Below, in pieces: positions 57,902-64,000 of a stretch of DNA of 64,000 nucleotides. Position 1 is the first letter of the stretch; each line of letters opens with the position of its first letter. The translations under genes were made by a program, and so were the position numbers. The notes under the pieces were generated by a model. The model was not told the origin of the DNA. It ran no database searches and was given only the letters and a program-made list of their open reading frames with translations. The DNA comes from Iamia majanohamensis (GTDB lineage Bacteria > Actinomycetota > Acidimicrobiia > Acidimicrobiales > Iamiaceae). The DNA lies in contig NZ_CP116942.1 of NCBI RefSeq assembly GCF_028532485.1, positions 744,001-808,000 on the forward strand, given 5' to 3'.

Positions 57902-58374
57902 TGGCGGTGTCGCCGGGCCGGGGCCGTGGTGGCGCACCCGCGCGGCACGAGCGGCGGGCGTTCGAGGTCACCCTCTCGTGGGGCGAGTGCGACCCGGCGG
58001 GCATCGTCTACTACGCCACCTACCTCGGGTGGGCCGAGCGCCTCCACAGCGAGTGGTGGCTGGCCCAGGGTCTGCACCTCTCCGAGATGCACGACCGGCT
58101 GGGTGCGCGCTTCTCGGTCCGTCGCGTGGAGGTGGACTACCTGGCGCCCGCCCTGCCCCTCGAGAGGGTGCGCTGCGCCATGGCCGTGGCCGCGGTCGGT
58201 CGCACGTCGTTCACGCAACGCTTCACCTTCACACGACCGGCGGAGGGCGACGTCTTCGCAGTGATGGACCTCGTGGCCGTGTTCGCCACGGCGGAGCGGG
58301 TGCCGACCCCGATCCCCGACCTGGCGAGGTCGCTGCTCGAGGGTGGACCAGCGAGCGATCCGGTGGGGTCCTGA
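57901..58374 (+). CDS. 4-hydroxybenzoyl-CoA thioesterase-type (hot-dog fold) thioesterase
   Basis: This 157-residue protein has a hot-dog thioesterase pattern: FEVTLSWGECDPAGIVYYATYLGWAERLHSEWWLAQG (about 21-57), in which the Asp of ECDPAGIVYY is the catalytic residue of the 4-hydroxybenzoyl-CoA thioesterase/YbgC group. A basic Gly/Arg/Pro leader of about 20 residues precedes it. It would release CoA from an acyl- or aroyl-CoA made by the ligase at 48700. It is translated from a GTG that overlaps the livF stop. Confidence 0.88.
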   Translation: MAVSPGRGRGGAPARHERRAFEVTLSWGECDPAGIVYYATYLGWAERLHSEWWLAQGLHLSEMHDRLGARFSVRRVEVDYLAPALPLERVRCAMAVAAVGRTSFTQRFTFTRPAEGDVFAVMDLVAVFATAERVPTPIPDLARSLLEGGPASDPVGS

Positions 58375-58376
58375 CC

Positions 58377-59426
58377 GTGGCCGGGCCGGTCGTGGTGGCG
58401 GTGATGGAGCCGGCAAGCCTCCACGCCGATGCCCGTCGGCGGACCGAGGAGCTCGACCGCCTGCGGGCGCATCCGGAGGTGGCGCAGGTGCTGGTGGCGC
58501 CCTACCAGGAGCCCGCGGAGGTGAGGACGCGCCGCAGCGCACCGGGCCACGTCCGGGCCCAGGAGGACGAGGTGCCGCTCGACGGAGCGGTGCGCAGCGC
58601 GCTCGCCAGCGCCGAGGTCGCCATCGCCCTGGACCTCCCCTTCGGCGTGCCCGCCCTCGCCCCGCACCTGCGGTGGGTCCAGGCCATCGGCTCCGGGGTG
58701 GGCCAGCTGTTGACGGCCGGTCTCGCCGAGGGCGGGGTCCGGCTCGCCAACGGCGCCGGCACCGCCTCCCACGAGATCGCCGAGTTCGTGCTGGCCCGGA
58801 TCCTCGAGCACTGGAAGCGGCTCCCGGAGCTCGCCGCCGCGCAGCGGCGGCGCGAGTGGTCGCCGTCGTACGGCCGGCCGGTCAGCGGGTCGACCCTCGG
58901 GCTGGTGGGCCTCGGAGCGATCGGTTCGGCGGTCGCCGGCCGGGCTCGGGCGCTGGGGATGCGGATCGAGGCCTGCCGGGCGTCGGGGGCCCCGTCCCCC
59001 GAGGTCGACGCCGTCGTGGGGCCCGACGGCCTGCGGGGGCTGGCTCGCCGATGCGACGCGCTGGTGGTCGCTGTCCCGGAGACCGCCGACACCCGCGCCC
59101 TCGTGGATGCGGAGGTCCTGGCGGCGATGCGACCCGGCTCGCTGCTCTGCAACGTGGGCCGGGGGTCGGTCATCGACGAGCAGGCCCTCGTCGATGCGTT
59201 GGGCTCCGGGCACCTGGGTGGCGCCGCACTCGACGTCTTCGCGTCCGAGCCGTTGCCGCGCGACTCCCCGCTGTGGGCGGCGCCCCGCCTGCGCGTGTCC
59301 GCCCACTGCGCCAGCGTGCCGTCGGCCTCGGTGGCGCGCGCCCACGGTCTCCTGCGGGAGAACCTCCACCGCGCTGCGGGGGGGCGCCGGCTCCGCAACG
59401 AGGTCGACCTGGAGCGGGGGTACTAG
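58377..59426 (+). CDS. D-isomer-specific 2-hydroxyacid dehydrogenase family protein
   Basis: This 349-residue NAD(P)-dependent enzyme has LRWVQAIGSGVGQLLTAGL (about 99-117), the Rossmann motif TLGLVGLGAIGSAVAGRARALG (about 174-195), catalytic Arg in LLCNVGRGSVIDEQALVDAL (about 256-275), Glu in DVFASEPLP and His in RVSAHCAS (about 305). The usual His-x-x-x-Trp is replaced by HCASVPS. The GTG at 58377 lies 2 bp after the thioesterase stop. It probably reduces a 2-oxoacid or oxidises a D-2-hydroxyacid intermediate in the pathway. Confidence 0.88.
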   Translation: MAGPVVVAVMEPASLHADARRRTEELDRLRAHPEVAQVLVAPYQEPAEVRTRRSAPGHVRAQEDEVPLDGAVRSALASAEVAIALDLPFGVPALAPHLRWVQAIGSGVGQLLTAGLAEGGVRLANGAGTASHEIAEFVLARILEHWKRLPELAAAQRRREWSPSYGRPVSGSTLGLVGLGAIGSAVAGRARALGMRIEACRASGAPSPEVDAVVGPDGLRGLARRCDALVVAVPETADTRALVDAEVLAAMRPGSLLCNVGRGSVIDEQALVDALGSGHLGGAALDVFASEPLPRDSPLWAAPRLRVSAHCASVPSASVARAHGLLRENLHRAAGGRRLRNEVDLERGY

Positions 59427-59501
59427 CGCAGTGGCACCGCCGCTGACGCACGGACGAGGAGCGACGACGCGGCCCGTGGCCGCAAGGAGGAGCGAGACGC
59501 G

Positions 59502-60035
59502 ATGGACGACGAGCTGGAGGCCTACCGCCTGGGGCGCACCTATGCGGTGATGCCGATACCGATGGACGACTCTGCGTGTCGGGCCGTGGCCGCAGGGCCG
59601 GTGACCTTCCTGGTCGAGGACCGGCACCTCGACGACGAGGCCATCGTGGCCAGTGCCGAGGCCCAGGGGCGGCGTGAGGAGATCGATGAGCCCTCGGGCG
59701 TCGACGACGGCGGACCCTCCCTCCACGTTGTCGGCACCGCCGACGGTCGGGAGCACCTGCGCTTCGACTGCTTCGATCAGCACCCCCACTACCACTACAT
59801 CCGGGTGGAGCGGCGGGAGAACGTGGTGGTGCGGATCGACACCCACGCCGAGGGCGACCCCCGCACCTGGGCTCTGGACCGGGTCCGGCGTCGCCTGCCC
59901 GAGATGTTGGAGCACGCCGGGGCCACGGGGCTGGCCGACGCCGTCCGGGCGTCGGCCTCCGAGGTCGCCGCCGCGGTGGACTACGTGGCCGACCTCATGG
60001 CCCCGCCGTGGCCTGGCGGTCGCCCTGACCGCTGA
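59502..60035 (+). CDS. Hypothetical protein with HPHYHY motif, 177 residues
   Basis: The product starts MDDELEAYRLGRTYAVMPIPMDDSAC and has a His/aromatic cluster, LRFDCFDQHPHYHYIRVERRENVVVRIDTHAEGDP (about 85-119), that could bind metal. The last 50 residues are helical. No signal or membrane segment. I do not recognise a family. A GGAGGAGCGAGACG stretch precedes the ATG. Position at the end of the catabolic operon, 75 bp after the dehydrogenase, suggests a linked role, perhaps as a small metal enzyme. Confidence 0.7.
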   Translation: MDDELEAYRLGRTYAVMPIPMDDSACRAVAAGPVTFLVEDRHLDDEAIVASAEAQGRREEIDEPSGVDDGGPSLHVVGTADGREHLRFDCFDQHPHYHYIRVERRENVVVRIDTHAEGDPRTWALDRVRRRLPEMLEHAGATGLADAVRASASEVAAAVDYVADLMAPPWPGGRPDR

Positions 60036-60086
60036 GCTCGGCCCCAGCCGGCCGGGGCCTCGGCTCGGAGGTGCGAGGATCAGGGG

Positions 60087-60578
60087 GTGGAGGTGGAGAC
60101 GGCGGAGGGGACCTGGCACGTCCGACGGCGGTGGGCGCCCCGACGGCTGGGGGCCGACACCCTCTGGCGGCGGTTCCGGACCCGCACGCGGAAGGTGGGG
60201 CGCCGGACCCGCGACCTGGGCGACCTCCCGGACCCCGGCTGCGCCGTCGACGCCCTGGAGGGGCTCGTGCTCGTCGTCGTGGTCGTGGTCGTGGTGGTGT
60301 TCCTCCTGCTCGTGGGCATCCCGTTCCTCATCGCGCTGGGCGAGCTGCTGATCCTGGTGCTCCTCGCCCTCGGCGGCGTCGTGGGGCGGGTCCTCTTCCG
60401 GCGGCCCTGGACCGTCGACGCGGTGGCACCCGACGGGACCCACCACGTGTGGGCCGTCGTCGGCTGGCGGGCGAGCGGTGCGGCCCGGCAGTACGTGGCC
60501 GACCGCGTCGCGGCCGGCGGGGCCGGCGGGGCCGTCCCCTCCGACGACGAGGTGGCCGCCGCCGCCCTGGCCTCCTGA
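60087..60578 (+). CDS. Small membrane protein, 163 residues
   Basis: The N-terminal 50 residues are basic (RRRWAPRRLGADTLWRRFRTRTRKVGRRTRD). A long hydrophobic stretch (GLVLVVVVVVVVVFLLLVGIPFLIALGELLILVLLALGGVVG, about 58-99) forms one hairpin or two membrane segments. The C-terminal domain (WTVDAVAPDGTHHVWAVVGW) is soluble. No family recognised. Start GTG at 60087. Confidence 0.65.
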   Translation: MEVETAEGTWHVRRRWAPRRLGADTLWRRFRTRTRKVGRRTRDLGDLPDPGCAVDALEGLVLVVVVVVVVVFLLLVGIPFLIALGELLILVLLALGGVVGRVLFRRPWTVDAVAPDGTHHVWAVVGWRASGAARQYVADRVAAGGAGGAVPSDDEVAAAALAS

Positions 60579-60622
60579 GCGAGGGCCCGGGTCCCCGCTG
60601 CTCACACGTCTGCCGGGTGGGG

Positions 60623-60652
60623 CTGACACGGCGGACGGGTCGGGTCTAGCGT
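60623..60652 (+). promoter_or_regulatory. Promoter of the MFS transporter gene
   Basis: CTGACA (60623-60628) and TAGCGT (60647-60652) are separated by 18 nt. The transcript would have a leader of about 46 nt and a GGAGG Shine-Dalgarno before the ATG at 60706. Confidence 0.5.
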
Positions 60653-60705
60653 TCCCCGCACCCGCCGCCCGTCGCGCTCAGCCCCGGGCCGCGCCGGAGG
60701 CACCC

Positions 60706-62322
60706 ATGGGCAGGTGGAAGGCGCTGCTGGTCCTCGGCATCGCACAGTTCCTGATGGTCCTCGACTCGGCCGTGATGAACGTCTCCATCAGCACGCTGGT
60801 CGAGGACTTCGACACCGACGTCACGGTGATCCAGGGCGTGATCACCATGTACGCCCTGGTCATGGCCGCGTTCATGGTCACCGGCGGCAAGGTCGGCGAC
60901 CTCCTGGGCCGGCGCCGGGCCTTCGTCGTCGGCATGGTCGTCTACGGGTGTGGGTCGGCCCTCACCGCGGTGGCGCCGACGGTCGGGGCCCTGGCCCTGG
61001 GCTGGTCGGTCCTCGAGGGCCTCGGCGCCGCCCTGGTGATGCCCGCGCTCGCGGCGCTGGTGGCCGGGAACTACGAGGGGCGCGACCGGGCCACCGCCTA
61101 CGCCGTCATCGGCGGCCTGGCCGGCGCGGGCGTCGCCGTGGGGCCGCTGCTCGGGGGCTGGGTGACCACCAACCTCACCTGGCGGCTGGTCTTCGCCGGG
61201 GAGGTGGTGCTGGTGGTCGTGGCCCTGCTCCTCACCGGCTGGATCCGCGACGTGGGACGGGCGGAGCCGCGCCCCCACATCGACGGGGTCGGCATCGTGC
61301 TGTCGGCCTCGGGCCTCGCCGTCGCCGTCTACGGCGTCCTCCAGTCGGCGACGTGGGGGTGGCTCGCACCACGGAGCGCGCCCTTCGAGGTCCTGGGCTT
61401 CGCACCCACCCCCTTCGTCATCGGCGCCGGCCTCGCCCTCCTGTGGGCCTTCGCCGCATGGCAGCGCCGTCGGGAGGGCCAGGGTCGCGACCCGCTCGTC
61501 CGCATGGCCCTGCTGGTCGTGCCGCCGCTGCGGGCCGGGCTGACCACCCAGCTGGCCCAGACCCTGATCCTGCTCGGCTTCTTCTTCGCCATCCCGCTGT
61601 ACCTGCAGGTCGTCCAGGGCCTGGACGCCTTCGAGACGGGGATCCGCCTCCTCCCCGTCTCGGTCACCATGCTGCTGGCCTCGCTGTCGGGGCCGCTCCT
61701 GTCGCGGTGGGCGTCGCCGCGCACGGTCGTCCGCCTCGGGCTCGGCACCCTGGTCGCAGGGGGTGCGCTCCTCCTCGGCACCATCGACCCCGTGCTCGAC
61801 GACGGGGCCTTCGCGGTCGCCATGGCCGTGATCGGGACGGGCAACGGGCTGATCGTCTCGCAGCTCGGCAACGTGCTGCAGTCCTCGGTCGACGACCAGG
61901 CCCGGAGCGAGGTCGGAGGCCTGCAGTACACCGCCCAGCAGCTGGGTGCCGCCATCGGCACGGCGTTCATCGGTGCGGTGGCGATCGGGGCCCTGGCGTC
62001 CGCGTTCCTCGGCAACGTGGAGGCGAGTGCCCTCTCCGCCGCCACCGAGGACCGGGTGACCGTCCAGATCGAGGCGGGGGTCGGGTACGTGCCGGTCGAG
62101 GCGGTGGAGCAGGCGGCCACCGACGCCGCGCTCCCACCCGACGAGGTCGACGAGCTCGTCGAGGACTACGCCGACGCCCAGCTGGGCGGGCTCCGGGCGG
62201 GGGTGCTGGCGGGCGTGGCCGTGGCCCTGGTCGCCCTCGGGTCCACCCCCCACCTGCCCTCCCGCCGCCCGCGGCCGGAGGCCGAGGAGGCACCGGCCGG
62301 GGCGGGGGCGACGTCACCCTGA
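60706..62322 (+). CDS. MFS transporter, DHA2 (EmrB/QacA) family
   Basis: This 538-residue proton-driven exporter has about 14 membrane segments. It carries VLDSAVMNVSISTL (first segment, DHA2-type motif D1), GGKVGDLLGRRRAFVVG (motif A, about 62-78) and GLAGAGVAVGPLLGGW (motif C, about 136-151). Members expel drugs or metabolites. A DUF-like extracytoplasmic segment (EASALSAATEDRVTVQIEAGVGYVP, about 440-470) precedes the last membrane span. The start is fixed by the Shine-Dalgarno. No adjacent regulator or membrane-fusion protein. The substrate is unknown. Confidence 0.9.
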   Translation: MGRWKALLVLGIAQFLMVLDSAVMNVSISTLVEDFDTDVTVIQGVITMYALVMAAFMVTGGKVGDLLGRRRAFVVGMVVYGCGSALTAVAPTVGALALGWSVLEGLGAALVMPALAALVAGNYEGRDRATAYAVIGGLAGAGVAVGPLLGGWVTTNLTWRLVFAGEVVLVVVALLLTGWIRDVGRAEPRPHIDGVGIVLSASGLAVAVYGVLQSATWGWLAPRSAPFEVLGFAPTPFVIGAGLALLWAFAAWQRRREGQGRDPLVRMALLVVPPLRAGLTTQLAQTLILLGFFFAIPLYLQVVQGLDAFETGIRLLPVSVTMLLASLSGPLLSRWASPRTVVRLGLGTLVAGGALLLGTIDPVLDDGAFAVAMAVIGTGNGLIVSQLGNVLQSSVDDQARSEVGGLQYTAQQLGAAIGTAFIGAVAIGALASAFLGNVEASALSAATEDRVTVQIEAGVGYVPVEAVEQAATDAALPPDEVDELVEDYADAQLGGLRAGVLAGVAVALVALGSTPHLPSRRPRPEAEEAPAGAGATSP

Positions 62323-62377
62323 GCGGCGCCCGGTACCGTCGTCGGTCCCGGTCCACGCCCACGAGGAGTGCACGACG

Positions 62378-64000
62378 ATGGCCAACGGGATCGACCTCGC
62401 CCACCGCTCGGAGGGGGTGCGCCCCCAGGACGACCTCTTCCGGCACGTCAACGGGACGTGGCTGGAGGAGGCCGAGATCCCCGACGACCGGGCGACCGAC
62501 GGCGCCTTCCACCGCCTCCGCGACCTCTCCGAGCAGCACCTGCGCGACCTCCTCGACCGCCTGGCCGAGGAGAGCCACGAGCCGGGCTCCGAGGCCCAGA
62601 AGGTGGGCGACCTCTACGCCGACTTCATGGACGAGGAGCGGGTCGAGGCCCTCGACGGGGAGCCCATCGCCGCCGACCTCGAGGCCGTCGACGCCGTCAC
62701 CGACACCTCCGGGCTGTGCCGCCTCCTCGGCCGGCTGGGTCGCACCGGCGTGCCCGGGCCCTTCGAGGTGGCCGTGTTCGCCGACGCCCGGCGGTCCGAC
62801 CGCTACGCCCTGTACCTCGGCCAGGGGGGCCTGGGCCTGCCCGACGAGGCGTACTACCGCGACGACGCCTTCGCCGAGGTACGCGAGGCGTACCAGGCCC
62901 ACGTCGCCCGCATGCTCGCCCTCACCGGCCTCCCCGACGCCGAGGCCGAGGACGCGGCCCGGCGCGTCGTGGCCCTCGAGGCGCGCCTGGCCGCCGCCCA
63001 CTGGGACCAGGTCGCCGACCGCGACGCGGAGAAGACCTACAACCCCCACGACCGCGCTGCGCTCGACGCCCTGACCCCGGCGGTCGACTGGTCGGCGTGG
63101 CTGGAGGGCGTCGGGGCCCGCCCCGACCTGCTCGACCGGGTCGTGGTGCGCGAGCCCGAGGCGCTCCAGGGGATGTCCGAGGCCCTCGCCGAGGTGCCCC
63201 TCGAGGACTGGAGGGCGTGGCTGCGCTGGCAGGTCGTCCACGACGCCGCCCCCGCGCTCAGCCGCCGCTTCGCCGAGGAGAGCTTCGCCTTCTACGGCCG
63301 CACCCTCACCGGCGCCCCCGAGCTGCGGGCCCGCTGGAAGCGCGGCGTGGGGGCGGTCGAGGCGGCCCTGGGCGAGGCCATGGGCAAGCTCTACGTGGCC
63401 GAGCACTTCCCGCCCGACGCCAAGGAGCAGATGCTCGACCTGGTCGACAACCTGGTCGAGGCCTACCGCCGCAGCATCTCGGACCTGCCCTGGATGACCG
63501 ACGAGACCCGGGCCCGGGCCCTCGACAAGCTGGAGCGGTTCACCCCCAAGGTGGGCTACCCGGACCGGTGGCGCGACTACTCGGGCCTGGAGATCACCGC
63601 CGGCGACCTGGTGGGGAACCTGCGCCGGGCGGCCGCCTTCGAGATCGACCGGCAGCTGGGCCGGGTGGGGGAGGAGGTGGACCGCGACGAGTGGTTCATG
63701 ACCCCCCAGACGGTCAACGCCTACTACAACCCGCTGATGAACGAGATCGTGTTCCCGGCCGCGATCCTCCAGCCGCCGTTCTTCTCCCCGGACGCCGACC
63801 CGGCGGTGAACTACGGGGCCATCGGCGCCGTGATCGGCCACGAGATCGGCCACGGCTTCGACGACCAGGGCTCCCGCTACGACGGCGACGGCAACCTCCA
63901 CGACTGGTGGACCGACGACGACCGGTCCGCCTTCGAGGAGCGCACCGCCGCGCTCATCCGCCAGTACGACGCCCTCGAGCCGGCCCAGGCCCCGGGGCAC
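62378..64000 (+). CDS. M13 family metallopeptidase (neprilysin/PepO-like), truncated by the window end
   Basis: The first 541 residues are visible; the family is usually 630-680 long, so about 100-140 are missing. The N-terminus RPQDDLFRHVNGTWLEEAEIPDDR is the M13 start. The zinc motif is AVIGHEIGHGFDDQGSRYD (about 484-502, HEIGH), preceded by VNAYYNPLMNEIVFPAAILQPPFF (substrate-binding). The distal ExxxD Glu should follow soon after the window edge. No signal peptide is seen, so it is probably a cytoplasmic zinc endopeptidase. An ACGAGGAG Shine-Dalgarno precedes the ATG. Confidence 0.92.
   Translation, partial: MANGIDLAHRSEGVRPQDDLFRHVNGTWLEEAEIPDDRATDGAFHRLRDLSEQHLRDLLDRLAEESHEPGSEAQKVGDLYADFMDEERVEALDGEPIAADLEAVDAVTDTSGLCRLLGRLGRTGVPGPFEVAVFADARRSDRYALYLGQGGLGLPDEAYYRDDAFAEVREAYQAHVARMLALTGLPDAEAEDAARRVVALEARLAAAHWDQVADRDAEKTYNPHDRAALDALTPAVDWSAWLEGVGARPDLLDRVVVREPEALQGMSEALAEVPLEDWRAWLRWQVVHDAAPALSRRFAEESFAFYGRTLTGAPELRARWKRGVGAVEAALGEAMGKLYVAEHFPPDAKEQMLDLVDNLVEAYRRSISDLPWMTDETRARALDKLERFTPKVGYPDRWRDYSGLEITAGDLVGNLRRAAAFEIDRQLGRVGEEVDRDEWFMTPQTVNAYYNPLMNEIVFPAAILQPPFFSPDADPAVNYGAIGAVIGHEIGHGFDDQGSRYDGDGNLHDWWTDDDRSAFEERTAALIRQYDALEPAQAPGH

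Overview
This window is 64 kb of very GC-rich, gene-dense DNA from an actinobacterium. Gene content points to a deep-branching, non-mycobacterial lineage such as class Acidimicrobiia (Iamia-like). The supporting signs are a DUF3263/LytR_C pair, a WS/DGAT acyltransferase, egtB-egtD, actinobacterial-type HemQ, GlnD, a type VII secretion ATPase with a WXG100 protein, and many genes whose -10 hexamer lies 6-8 nt before the start codon (leaderless mRNAs). The taxonomic placement is an inference from gene content only.

Layout. 1-7.7 kb: a class III cyclase, a dienelactone hydrolase, a Tat-exported phosphoesterase, a Crp/Fnr regulator, the overlapping operon ispD-ispF-rlmB, and a sigma factor closely resembling Bacillus SigH. 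7.2-13.6 kb: a NUDIX hydrolase, fdhD behind a 90-bp tandem duplication, a quinone oxidoreductase, egtB-egtD, tRNA-Thr(TGT), topoisomerase IB and a CsbD-like protein. 13.7-16.7 kb: a tightly overlapping four-gene operon (PIG-L deacetylase, SAM methyltransferase, GT2 glycosyltransferase, acyl-CoA-dehydrogenase-like protein) that looks like an uncharacterised glycoconjugate pathway. 16.8-22.1 kb: DUF3263-LytR_C, otsA, glycerate kinase, an AI-2E family permease and a MoaD/ThiS-like protein.

22.1-23.8 kb: an IS110-family element inserted in a structured dispersed repeat. Its boundaries, core dinucleotide and a bridge-RNA-like left end with four candidate guides can be read by eye. It is followed by a tandem repeat, two CIRCE operators and a lone groEL. 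25.5-30.3 kb: a WXG100 gene and a giant EssC-like ATPase. 30.5-37 kb: hemQ, a branched-chain amino-acid type ABC transporter (livK convergent with livHMGF, LivH carrying an exported-domain fusion). 37-47.7 kb: small hypotheticals, a DUF427 protein, a cold-shock protein, an Rrf2 regulator, a CoA-disulfide-reductase-like flavoprotein, glnD behind a GlnR-like box, NUDIX, WS/DGAT and GNAT proteins.

47.7-60.0 kb: a self-contained putative catabolic island. A FadR-type regulator is divergent from a CoA ligase, class II aldolase, amidohydrolase, PhnZ-like HD protein, a second complete Liv-type importer, a thioesterase and a D-2-hydroxyacid dehydrogenase. The organisation (own regulator, own importer, activation, ring/side-chain enzymes, thioesterase) suggests uptake and breakdown of one unknown carboxylate. 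The window ends with a DHA2-type MFS exporter and a truncated M13 metallopeptidase.

The main novelty candidates are the readable bridge-RNA system of the IS110 element with its repeat target, the four-gene glycoconjugate operon, the catabolic island and the UBL-FHA-EssC type VII ATPase. All motif and alignment statements were made by eye from this sequence; no database search was run.
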